A stretch of 64,000 nt of DNA, taken from NCBI GenBank assembly GCA_030770545.1, contig JAUCMP010000026.1:3514501-3578500 (forward strand), written 5' to 3'. The notes below the pieces were generated by a model. The model made no database searches and was not told the DNA's origin. It saw only the letters and a list, made by a program, of their open reading frames with translations. The translations under genes were made by a program, and so were the position numbers. Below are positions 34,382-45,780 of the stretch, in pieces. The DNA comes from Macropodus opercularis. Lineage: Eukaryota; Chordata; Actinopteri; Anabantiformes; Osphronemidae. The first letter of the stretch is position 1. Each line of letters opens with the position of its first letter.

Positions 34382-37300
34382 CTGTAGATGATTAAAGCAG
34401 ATGAACTTGTTTAACATAAATACTCCCTTGGAGCTGTATGTCCAATCAGGATTGGCCTGCCGTGGCCTGTAAGCATGTAAACAATCCTTCTCTCACCAGG
34501 ATTGAGATTTCCTGACCCGCGATGATGCTGTGGTTCTTTCCCTAATGGGAACAGTCAACGGAAAATCCCCCATCAGTCTGGGAGTAAAGGCTCTCTCCAG
34601 GTGAGCTCCATTAAGGTTCAAGGTGAACATGGTTGGCGGAGACATGTCCAACTCCAACAGCATGATATTCTCAGCCTGCAATAGACGATCAGTTACAAAA
34701 ACAAAAACAGCTTGAGATTAATTTGAGACTTTACAGTATCTGCTTCGTGACATAGCTTTGATTTATTCCACAGCAAAACATGCATCAATTAAAGCTCTGA
34801 GCAGTTTCCATGACTACAGCCATCTTTCCATCTTACTTCAGCTGACGTCTCTATATGCAGCAAAGTATTCTATGCAACTATTTCACTATTATATGTTCAA
34901 CAGTCGTCCTTGTCAATGTCCCAGCACTGACCTGGTATCTACATGGCACCCCAGTTGCCGTGGCAACAGCCATCTGTGCATACTGGCTGATTGGCCTCTT
35001 GTATCCCACAGCAGACATAGGCCTTCGCTTGACCTGAGTGGGTTCGCTGGAATCAAGACATGGAAAATAAAAGGTTTGGAATCCCATGTGAGTCGTTGTG
35101 TACGTGGTCAACTGACAGACAACATAAATTATCTATATTACACAGCGTCCGTTACTGTGAAGCTAGTGGTAGCATCAAAACAACACACAAAAACATAGAA
35201 GATGCTATAATTGCATAACAATTTTACAAAAGTGAACACCAGGGTATCAGTGTATTTAACACTTTTATTAAAGACGTCCACGGTTAAGCCTGTTTTTGAA
35301 CTTAAGGTACCACTTTAACGTAAATCGATCCACTGACCTCTCTGAGGGAAGGACCGGCTGCAGCCTCCACTGATCCTCCTCACTGTCAAAGTGCAGCCTG
35401 TTCATTATTTTGTTCTTTTCTTCCGGGGGTATAAAATTTTCAATTAAGAGATATCTGCAAAATGCAATAAAGCATTATTTTAATACCACAAATGAAATTA
35501 ATATCTATATAATTATAAACAAGAAAAAGTTCATGATTTAAACACTTGTGCAATGAAGCTAAAATCTAGATGAGGACATGAACATTTTCAGCAAATGTAG
35601 AAACAAGAAAAAAGCCCAACCATGCACAGGATGTGTCAGCATTACACAAGTGTATATTTACTGATTTCTTACTTGTACTTGAGTTCTCTTGTGAGTTCAT
35701 TCTGGGTCTGTTCCAGCTCTTGTCTGGTCGCGATGTGTTCATCAATGACATCTCTCATCTCTCCCTTCACCAGCTGTAGTTTGGTATACAACTGTACAGG
35801 ACAGGGACATGATGATTAATCAACATTTTCCTCAACACCAGGAAGTAAACAGACTTTTTTTTCTGAGATAGCTTCCCTTGATTCTTATTTGCAAATAAGA
35901 TCAACTGATTAAATTACAGGTAACTGCCTTGTAATAAATCACTGGGAAACATCAGCGGGTGAGTCATCTTACTCTCTTCATCCTCTTTGTCTTTAGTTCC
36001 ACCTCCTGCTGAAGGGAGGAGAAGGTTTCTTTCATTTCTAACGTCTCCTCATCCTGCAGCATCACCTGCTGCTGGATTTCTCTCTCGTGTCTTATCTGCA
36101 AATTTGATAAACATCCCCATTAAAGCCAAAAGCTAAATAATATTACAAATTCAAATTACGCGTATTTTCAGACAACCCACAACTATAAAATAAGAACAAG
36201 CAGAACAACAGTATTTGTAATGTTAAGTAATATATTATTACTGCGATTGACCTGTTCTGCAATCTCCTGTCTCTTCAGTTCCAGCATTTTCTGTTGTTCA
36301 TTTGTGTGATCAATTATAGTCTTTCCTCCAACTAACAGCTTACTCTCCATAGCCTGTGGACAAAGACATACAATCAATTATTTATGCACATTTCTTTTGT
36401 TCCACTGTCTCATTTATCAAACACCGTATCTGGTCTTCACAAGCACCTTATATTTCTCTATGATTTTCTCCAGAGCGTCTTGATCCCACTCTGCACTTTT
36501 CCTGTTTTCAGTCACGACCTTTAACCTCTCACCGCTTTCCTGGCAGCTGAGAACCTTTTGGACGTCTGCTGCTTCTTTCATATATTTATTTCCCTCTGAT
36601 TCCTCCTCAAGTGGCTTCCAAACATCCGCATCCCTCTCCTTCAGGATCTCCTCTTCCATACCAGCCATACTCTTACTCAACCTTTTGCTGTTCCTCCTCC
36701 TCCGTCTCTCCTTTGCAAGCATCCCTCGCTCCTCCAACTGGGCTTTCAAGCGTGCAATCTCCTCCTGAAACTCCCTCAGCAGGGCATCTTTGGGGTCCTC
36801 ATTAACACGAGGTTTATTCTTGATTTTCTTGGCCCTGCTGGCGTACCTCAGTGTGGCCAGAGATTCATCGAAGTGCTTGCGTGATGGCCCCACTGTTGCT
36901 ATCATGACAGTCTTTGCATTGCCCCCCAGCGAGTCCTGGAGCAAGCGGGTCAGTTTGGAGTCTCTGTAAGGGACGTGGGTGCTCTTCCCATCCACCAGAG
37001 CTGAAATGACATTCCCCAGAGCTGAGAGAGACAAGTTGATTTTGGTTGCTTCCTTCAGGCGCTTCCCTTTAGCACCTGTCTTGCTCTGGCGCTCACTGCC
37101 AGCCAGGTCAACCATGTTCAGCTTCCCCACACGGATGTGGTCCTCGCCATCTGGGCCGACTTCGCTGCACTCCACAGTTACGACAAAAATGGCATGAGAG
37201 CGGGAGCTGCGTTCGTTCATGTTGGTGAAGCCCACAGACCTGGACTGGTTGCCGATGTTCATCACATGCTCGATCTCAGTGGCGTTCTTCGTCACCACCG

Positions 37301-37841
37301 AAGACAGATCCTTCACGTAAACCCCAAAATCTGGATTTTCTTTAAGCACCAGTTTCTTGTTGTTGTCTTTGCACAACAGATCTCTGATTTCCTCCTGGTA
37401 GATCTCCAGATAGGATGACCTCACCAGGTATTTCTGATTCTGAGTTCTGGATATCTGTGTGAAAATGTGCTGAAAGGAGTTTGGTACAACACCTTTTCTC
37501 TCTGGGTCGTTTGAGACCCCTTGCATGGTGTATGTTTTACCTGTGCCAGTCTGTCCGTAGGCAAATATAGTCCCGTTGAAGCCCTGGAGCACAGACTCCA
37601 CCAGAGGTCTCACTGCATCATCATAAATGTAGCTTTGTTTTGAATCCCAGCCATACACGGAGTCAAACGTGAATACTTTCATCGGCTCGTCGGGTGGTGC
37701 CTTCGGGTTCCTGATGGTGATCTGCCCCAGCCTGTCATCAATCTCCAGAATGTTTTCACACTCCGCTACCTGCTCTCTCCTGGTGAACGGCCGGCAGCGG
37801 ACCACCACCCTGACCGCCTCGCAGTGTTTGCCTTTAGACAT
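34234..37841 (-). CDS. kif3c: KIF3C, kinesin-2 heavy chain (8 coding exons)
   Basis: Plus-end-directed microtubule motor that pairs with KIF3A for anterograde transport. Exons: 37841-36447, 36353-36252, 36095-35973, 35791-35673, 35454-35338, 35046-34932, 34675-34497, 34381-34234, giving 765 aa in phase. The motor domain, about 8-345, lies in one exon, with P-loop GQTGTGKT at 96-103, switch I NERSSRSH from 209 and switch II DLAGSE at 245-250. A neck (VNEDPKDALLREFQEEIARL) and a coiled-coil stalk follow, then a tail with SAVGYKRPISQYA and AENIMLLELDMSPP. The RGML motif and the RVRKSQSW tail match KIF3C rather than KIF3B. The motor lacks the Gly/Ser-rich insert of mammalian KIF3C after GSERQ. 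The coding start MSKGKHCEAVRV is the first ATG of the long exon. Confidence 0.95.
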
Positions 37842-38110
37842 TTTGGCTGCGAATAAACACGGCGTTTTAAAAAAAAGCCATTTTGTCGGGCGGCGCCCAC
37901 AACTGTGCGCGTCTTTCCATCTCCATACAGGTGCAACGGAGAGCGTCGGTCAGTCGGATGCACCTCGCGTGAGCCGCTTTCATCCCGATGAACGCAGCGC
38001 CTCCCCGGCCACGCGCATCCTTCAGGACGGGGGCGATGTCACAAGATGTTGGAGGATGCTACTGGAGAAAAACACGCATCCAGCCCGGCCCGGCCCACAC
38101 CGCCTCCCCG
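37842..38110 (-). promoter_or_regulatory. kif3c: CpG-rich kif3c 5' region
   Basis: GC- and CpG-rich sequence directly upstream of the kif3c start codon, with many CG steps and a GCGCG-type core near 37900. It ends about 180 bp from the likely hadha poly(A) signal. No TATA box is obvious. Confidence 0.5.
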
Positions 38111-38293
38111 CTGTACACACCCTGCTCTGCGGACAATGGAAATCAGACATGTGACCTGCGCAACGAATTGGATTCGAGCAGACCTTCATGCCACTCATTT
38201 ATGATCTAATTCTGTAGTTTAACGAGGTTAATTGCCCGCCTGCTAACACGTGAACGCATCAGGAGAAAACGGGCTTGATTCAATAAGAAAACA

Positions 38294-38299
38294 TTTATT
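38294..38299 (-). terminator. hadha: Likely hadha poly(A) signal
   Basis: AATAAA on the minus strand about 530 bp past the hadha stop. It is the best-placed hexamer before the CpG-rich kif3c 5' region. Confidence 0.55.
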
Positions 38300-38825
38300 G
38301 AAGCTTCACATTTACATGCTGGAACATTAAAGAGAAACTTTAATGTACAAAAAAGAAACCAACCTGAGGACACTCGTGTAAAAGTGTCTTTACATCGGGA
38401 GTGTGTGAATAATTAGCCTCCATCTATGCACTGTCAAGTAAATGTTTAAGTACAAAAAAACATTATCCATCTTGCTGATACTATACACTCAGTCGCCAGC
38501 ACGTCATCACTACAGGAAACGTACTGAAAACACTCTGCTGACAGATTATTAGGTACGGCATAATAAAACTAATGGAAGTTAACAGTGTGAACATAAATGC
38601 TACCTTCACTACAGTTGTAAAGGTCATACATACTGTTGAACACCCACTAACTGCCGTGAAGGTAGGTCTCTTCTCTTATATTGTATTTATTTAAATGGCT
38701 GTAAGCTGGCAACTGTTTGTTTTAGTACATTTTCCTCCATTCATGACACGAGGCACGTTCTAGTGGGACATTCTTGCAGCAGACTGGAGTTCTCTCATGA
38801 GCTACTGGCACACAAGGTGAGTTGG

Positions 38826-40227
38826 TCACTTGTGAAATTTCTTGCTCAAATCGTTTGCGTGATCCAGCAGGAGCTGGCACGGCGTGAAGGGACTTCCATA
38901 GACTGCTTCATAGGTCCTCATCTTCGCTACGAGTTTGTCAGCTCCAAAAGAGTCCACAAAACGGAAAGGTCCTGGAAGCAGTAGCAGATCATCTTTGAAA
39001 ATGTGCTGTGTTGTAACAGTATTTCTAACAGGTCATTGCTCTGAGCTTGTTTACACAACCAATGAGAAAAGCTACCATACCAGTTGAGCTACTGACCCAC
39101 AACTACGCGAACTCTTGAGTTCATTCGTAATAGTATATCAATTACTGCAAAAAACTTGTCAATGATGACTATTCCACGATCAAATTCACATGAAATGGAA
39201 CTAGCGCAGTTTTGTTGTTTTCATAAAAGTTGCAGCCGCTGAGCATGAACAGCTCAAATAATAATAATAAAAGAAGCTGATCTCTGACCTCCTAGGAAGG
39301 GGGGGAATCCGAGCCCAAACACAGCCCCGATATCTCCATCCAGTGGGCTGTTCAAGATGCCCTCTTGCAGACACATCACAGCCTCATTGACAAACCGAGA
39401 AACAAGTCTGTACTGCACATCAGAGTCTGATGAACTGTAAGAACAAAATCAGGGTTACGTGTAAGATTTAAAGTGATTAAACAAGTTCAGATTAAAACAT
39501 CATTAATATGCACCATTGTTGATTAAATGTATGCACTGTTACTCAAGCATATTCTAAAATATCATCTTACACAGCCGGATTTGGGGTCATTCTATATCGT
39601 TCAAGGATGTCTGCAAGTTCTGGGTTGACATTTTTGACTTTGAGTCCTGGCTGGTAGATGTAGCAGCCCTTTCCAGATTTGCGGCCTTGAGGAAAAAATA
39701 AAAGCAACAGTTTAATAACTGTACAAGACAAAAACAGAATAACTGAAGATCTTATTATCTGAAGCACTCCTTCACTGTAACCACTCGTACCTTTAAATCC
39801 CAAATCCACCATTGTTTTCAGAAACTCCACATTTCCACCACCAAGGCGTTCACCAAAGGCTTTGCCCAGGTCCGTGGCCACATGGGCAGCAACATCAATA
39901 CCAACTTCGTCAACCAGTGCAGCAATGCCCACAGGGAACCCGAAGCCTGTGCTAAGTTCATCTAACTTCTTGGGAGTAACTCCTTCCTGTAAGTACACTT
40001 AATATGTTGACTGTCCACCTTAACACAAAGTACAGTACTCACAGGTACAATGTGCACAGTGTTGGTACCAACCTGAAGCACCCGTACTGCTTCGGCCAAT
40101 GTAGGAGCCAAACACCTTGTTGTATAGAATCCAGGTCCATCCTGCAAAGGCATTTATGTAATATACAAATGCATCATATTCAAGCACTTACATCACTGTG
40201 GGTCGTTTCTATGTTAAATTGTGAAAA

Positions 40228-40302
<75 letters not shown>

Positions 40303-43300
40303 AGTGGTTACAAATTTACAACTCACCCCAACCACAATGATGACTTTGCCCTGCTTCAGACCAACGTCCACAGCAGAGGCGGTAGTGTCCTTTGATGTCT
40401 TATCAGTAGTTATGATTTCAAGGAGCTGCATCTTGTCGACTGGAGAGAAGTAGTGCATGCCAATCACCTAACAATAAAAAGAAAAATAACAGAAACATGA
40501 ACACTTGTAATGAAGACGCAAACCAGTATTTTAAAAATTGCACCATTTCCAAGTTCAAACCTTTTCTGGTCTCTTGCTGGCAGCAGCAATATCCTTGATG
40601 GGCAGAGCTGAGGTGTTGCTGGCAAATATGCAGTGAGGAGAGACCACCTGCAGGTAAAAGGTTTGAAGTGTAGCTCAAAGTCACAGCTAAACTATTACGT
40701 TTATTTTTTAATAAATACAGGCCTATTGAACTTCTTTTCAGTGACACTTACAGCCTCCACTTCTTTCAGAACCGCATGCTTGATTTTAATGTCTTCAAAC
40801 ACTGCTTCAATAACCATGTCAGCCCTTTCAAAGCCGCTGTAATCCAGCTGGCCTGTCAAGTTTGATAGATGGAGGTCTCTCTCGAATGTCGTGATGCTCT
40901 TCTTTTTGGTCTTGTCATTGAGCCTAGTTTAAAACAAAACAGTCTTCATGAGCTCACTACAGATTTATGCTAACAACTGTCATGAAACTAAAAAGTCAAA
41001 AGGCTAAGAAAGCCAGCATTTGATATAATAAATGATAACCCACCCTTTGTAAACCTGCTGTTGTCCTCTGGCTAATCCTTCCACAGTGGTGTCCTTCAAG
41101 ATTGTGTTCACACCTTTGTCCACACTCACCTGAGCTATCCCTGCTCCCATCAGGCCTGCTCCCAAGATAGCAAGAGTTCTAGTGATAAACAAGGAATACA
41201 CACAATTTACAGTTAAAAGACAACAGCCTGTGACAGTGATCCTCACCACATAAGCTCTGATTGTGAAAGTCACGGACTTACTTTACTGGTCTTTGAGGTG
41301 CTCCAAAGCGGTTCTTCTTACATGCAACTTGACCGTGGTAGAGGCCAATCAAGGCTGCTGATTCAGAGGTTTTTGCCAACTGACCAAAATTCTGTGATAA
41401 ACAGACACTGGTGACGTTCACTTACACAGCAGGTTACTGTACATTTGCTACAGGTGAAAGGAACAAATCTTACCTGGGACTCAGCCAAGTATCCAACAAC
41501 AGGACCTTGTTCTACACCAGACTTTACACACTAAGAGGGGGAAAGATGACAGCATGAGAAAGAACAACAATTTGGTTGTCAACAGATTCTTAAAAAAAGA
41601 AAAGACTGAATCATTTAGTCAAATCTTCCAGTATTTTAACATATTGTTGCTAAACATTACTTAGAATAAACTTTTACCTACATCAATGATTTTGAGGGGT
41701 GCAGGATAAAGTCCTTTGCTCTGCTTCATGACTTTACCGTGGACCGTTTTATAAATTTGATTCTGTACCAAGCCCAGATTCATAATGTAGTCTTGAATTT
41801 CTATAGAGAAAGAACATTAATATTATAATACAAGATTGTCATTTTTGGTGAAAAAAATTCTATCAGCTACAAAGAGATAAATGCAGAACAACTTACTTTG
41901 CACTGTGCCTTTCGCTTTGCGAAGAGGGATCTTCTTGTTGGCAATTCCTCTCGCATAGTAGATGGCAACTTCCTCAAGGTACTCCATTGTTCTTTCCTCT
42001 GGAGTCTTTAGTCCAGGTCCTAAAAAACAGAAAAAGTATTCAAGGTTAACTTTGGAAACCAAATAATGTACAGTCAAATACAGACCAAAGAGCAAAGGTT
42101 ATAAATTCAACCGTGTTTACCTAGAGTGTCTACAAGCTGGTCAACAAGCCCCATCTTCTTGGCCTTATCTGCTCTGATATTTCTTCCTGTTAACATCATG
42201 TCAAAGGCATTGGGGAGACCAACCTAAAAGCAAGAAAGACTAAAGAATATAAGTATTATGGTGTGTGTAATTCATATTCGATTCTAACAAGACTAATGCT
42301 AACAAGCCTCCCTTGTCCCCATAGTCCACAACCTATTAATCAGTTACACTGTAACCAAGACAGCCATAAACAGATTAAAAGAATAATCTCTTTGCATGGT
42401 CTTAAAATCTTATATAATTATGAGCATTAATCAAATTAGTATGATGATTCCACATATCATATTCTACATCGTACTGCATATTGTTCAGATGCCAAAAACC
42501 AAACAATAAACACAGTGAGGAAGATGGATGATTTACAAACCATTTTAGGGAGTCTCTGTGTACCCCCAGCTCCAGGTAAAAGGCCCAACATTACTTCAGG
42601 AGTACCGAGAACTGTTTTCTTACTTTTGGTTGCAACTCTGTACTGGCAGGCAATGGCAAACTGAAAAGCCAGAAAAATAAAATATCAATTATCCTAAACA
42701 AATATACTGAAAACCCACAACAGTTAAATTTGTTGCTGAAATCACTTCCGTTCACCTCCAAGCCTCCGCCCAAGCAAGAACCATTAATGGCAGCAACAAC
42801 TGGCTTAGGTGACTTTTCAATCTTCTCAAACATCCTCTGTCCTTCTTGGGAAAGCTTAGTGACCTCTTCTGCACTCTTGCAGGCCTCAATCATACTGAAA
42901 CAGGTAGAATATATGAAAAATAATTCCAGAAAATACAAAACATGACAAGTCCCTACGACAGAAAATCCCAATGGTAAGTGTGGACAAATATATTGTTGTT
43001 TGAGATAAGATATTGCTGCTTAGCTCTCTCTAAATATGTTTTTTCTTACTTAATATCAGCCCCTGCAATGAAGCATCCTGGTTTTGAGGAGATGAGAACT
43101 GCACTTTTGACAGCATCGTTACCCCACACTTCACTGAAGACTTCTTCCATCTCTTTTTGCATTTGGATCGACAGGGTGTTGACCTAGAAGAAGAAAAATA
43201 TAAATGACCAATTAACTTAACGTTTCCTAAAAACTTAAAACTATCACTTTGAATTATCATAAGCTCATACCTTGGAATTTGGATCGTTGATGCGTACAAC

Positions 43301-44234
43301 AGCAACATCACCCTTGACTTCATAGCTCACATGTGTGTGGGCTAAAAATAGAAAAAGATGATAATGTATCATTATAAAGTAATTGCAGCATTGCGCTGTC
43401 TAGTTTTATACATGTATAGATGTGCAGTGATTTGAGAACTACCTAGCATGGCAGGAGCTACTGAGAAGCCACGATGGTTATTGCCTGCAAAGAGAAAAAG
43501 AGCAGGGTTGATAAGTCGACTTGCCTAAGTTGCTATATATCTATTCATATAAATAAACATATCCAGGCCCCAGCAGCTATTAAAACACGATGCTGCGTAT
43601 GCGATACACACACGATATAAACATGAGAAGTTCACATATTACTGCATGACCTCAGCCGGTGTCAGCCATGCAGCACAGTCCCGTGGAAAGTGACCCTTCA
43701 CCTACATTCTCCGCCTACCATTGACACAGAGCTGCTATCACTGTGGCGAATGAATGGCATAAGACCAGCACACTGACACGACAATATTTACAGAGCTACG
43801 TTACAGTCACATTGCCCACTTTAACTTTAACCCAGAGCCCTCCCTGATTTGACTTAAAAAGGTGCCAAGCTGCCAGTTAGCTTGCACCGATAGCTACCTT
43901 ACACATGGGTTTTGCTCGCTTAAACAAAAACTCAGACGTTTCCCTCCCTAAAGTCTAGACGGGTTCAACGTCGCCTGACACAAATGTGTGTCGGTAAAAC
44001 AAAACGAGAACGTTGTGAGCTGCAGTAACATGCATTTGTGTGTAACATTCTCCACAGCTAGCGGCTAATTAACGAGCTAAGTGGCATTGTAAAGCACTTT
44101 ACAAACTCAGAATCGAGATCCGCGATTTTTTCCTTCACGTATAAATACTACGTTCGCGTTGTGTTACCTGCGAAAAGAGCGTATCTCCTTGATGTTAGTC
44201 TGGAGAGAACACCAAGGGCTCGAACACCAGCCAT
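38826..44234 (-). CDS. hadha: Mitochondrial trifunctional protein alpha subunit (20 exons)
   Basis: Long-chain enoyl-CoA hydratase and 3-hydroxyacyl-CoA dehydrogenase of mitochondrial beta-oxidation; it works with HADHB. Exons: 44234-44168, 43484-43443, 43341-43271, 43183-43050, 42894-42756, 42660-42541, 42223-42121, 42019-41897, 41800-41682, 41530-41474, 41391-41282, 41178-41044, 40923-40752, 40647-40561, 40467-40327, 40141-40073, 39986-39791, 39685-39571, 39434-39289, 38971-38826. The product is 763 aa, the same length as the human protein. An Arg-rich amphipathic N-terminus (MAGVRALGVLSRLTSRRYAL) fits a mitochondrial presequence. Crotonase-fold residues E151 (GGGLE) and E173 (GTPE) are present, as are NAD-binding GAGLMGAG (368-375), dehydrogenase H498 (GMHYFSP) and E510. 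All catalytic positions are intact. No hadhb is adjacent. Confidence 0.97.
40234..40300. repeat. (TA)n microsatellite
   Basis: About 33 uninterrupted TA units in the hadha intron between exons 40467-40327 and 40141-40073, only 26 bases from the upstream exon's donor side. A pure TA tract of this length can fold on itself and is expected to vary in length. Confidence 0.98.
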
Positions 44235-44420
44235 CTTGGAGGTCAGTCTGCAGTGGTGCAAAGTGAAGCCAGTTAGCTTTAGCTCGCTGTCATAGTACTA
44301 TCACATTGAGAACACGGAAACTTCACGGTTTCCTGAATGCTAATCAAGACGCTGATTGGTCTTGTCTGAAAGTACTCGCATTCCATTGGCTTATTCCGAG
44401 GAACTCGCAGCTCATTGGAC
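44235..44420 (-). promoter_or_regulatory. hadha: hadha core promoter with three CCAAT boxes
   Basis: Upstream of the hadha ATG, three CCAAT pentamers on the minus strand (ATTGG on the plus) lie at 44355-44359, 44385-44389 and 44414-44418, spaced 30 and 29 bp. This is the arrangement bound by NF-Y in many TATA-less promoters. The transcription start is probably between them and 44234. Confidence 0.55.
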
Positions 44421-45430
44421 ACTGCAGAACATCAAAATACCTTAATTCTATTCAGACTCTCGGGGGTCGTCTAAATAAACACACAAAGAAATGCTTTATT
44501 CCATTACTTCAGATAAATATATAAGACACCGTAATCAACATGAATATATGTATAGGGCTAATGTAGAGCCAACACAATAAAAGAAAGTAATAGCAGCGTT
44601 TTACCACAAGGTGGACGCAGAATCAAAGCGTCTATAAACAATGAGTTTATCTTCTATTTTATTTTACATACATTTTTGTCAGTATATTGTCATGTGTTTT
44701 CTGGCAGGAGTGATGTAAGTCTTTGTGCAGAGTTTGCCACACAACTCTATGAGCACAACATTAAACGTTATTTACAGCATTTAGAAGTTAATAGTAAGCC
44801 CAAAAAGGGTTTTCTCTTGTTTTCTTGCTTTTGGCTTTTAGAGACACTTCTTATCTGCAAGGTAGCAACACAACAACCTGAATGACCTATAGCCCATATT
44901 GATCACAGCACAAAGGTGACACCCCGTGTGCGAGTTGAGAAATTACATCACCATGACCAGTAGTCAGGGTTGTACAGACAGTGGTGACTCTACAGCAGGG
45001 GGCGCTGTAGCTCATTTCATTTTGGGTTGTGATATTTATTCCAGTTATCTGGATGGACAGGGTACTGTACTATTAGATGTAATTCATCAACATAGTCATT
45101 CACTGCCAGCGGCTCATCCAGTATTTCAGGATTTTGAGTTTTCTGTACCAGATCCAATTCCGTATAACCGTGTACTGCTTTATATAAAATCAAGAGATGC
45201 CAGTGTTGCCGCACATAAAAGTTCTCTTTAATTTATGATTTTAAAAGTTCCTCTTCAACATTATGTTTACGATGCATTACTAAAAACAATTACTTGTGTC
45301 TTCTGAAAGCCAAAACTCAATAATTGACAGATTTGTTGCATATTACATTTATATATGACTCTTATTTATATTTTTCATATGGCGTTGTTACACTTCTGAA
45401 GTTTGACATATGATTGTCGGAGGGACAGCA
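44421..45430. other. Intergenic region between divergent hadha and rps6ka5
   Basis: No recognised gene. A 101-codon open frame at 44926-45231 on the plus strand has no family resemblance and overlaps another open frame on the minus strand. AT-rich sequence around 45240-45400 separates the two promoters. Confidence 0.5.
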
Positions 45431-45780
45431 CCTGAAGGCAGCACCAGACTGCTGGAGAAGGCGGGATGTTGTGACGCGTTAAGAACAAAAACCAATCAGA
45501 ATCCGACTTTTACGTAGCAACACCAATCAGCGAAGAGGGACTGTCTGGTTGCGAAGGTAGTGGTGGTTTGCTGGATCAAGCCGAGTGTTTCCTCTGGGTT
45601 TGCGTGATGCTTGTTTTAGTAATAACATTCTGCCAGTGTATCCGTTAAGTTTGGCGCCTAAATTATAGGCGTTTAATTCTCTTTCTACGTGTTTTCGTTT
45701 AATATTGCAGACTAGCTTGCATCGCGGACGTAACTTAGTCTGCAAGGCATCTTTGAACATAATTGGAGTACGAAATTACG
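45431..45780 (+). promoter_or_regulatory. rps6ka5: rps6ka5 promoter and leader
   Basis: Sequence immediately upstream of the rps6ka5 start codon. Two CCAATCAG elements on the plus strand, with CCAAT at 45492-45496 and 45523-45527, are 31 bp apart, consistent with paired NF-Y sites. No TATA box is clear. The mRNA start is inferred to lie between about 45530 and 45700. Confidence 0.5.

Noticed and set aside
34493..34500. TGA after RVRKSQSW taken as the kif3c stop
   Set aside because: It overlaps a strong donor, and in-phase splicing to 34381 gives a Ser/Pro-rich tail comparable to human KIF3C. The short form is kept only as an alternative.
34234..37841. Assignment as kif3b
   Set aside because: Insert length resembles KIF3B, but the RGML neck motif, the AENIM-LELDMSPP and RVRKSQSW tail, and the asxl2/hadha neighbourhood all point to KIF3C.
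40004..40467. Ile-Tyr repeat proteins on both strands in hadha
   Set aside because: Caused by the TA microsatellite; the true exon 40467-40327 ends before it.
44926..45231. 101-codon plus-strand ORF between hadha and rps6ka5
   Set aside because: No recognisable family and overlapping an antisense ORF. It lacks splice or promoter context and is best explained by chance.
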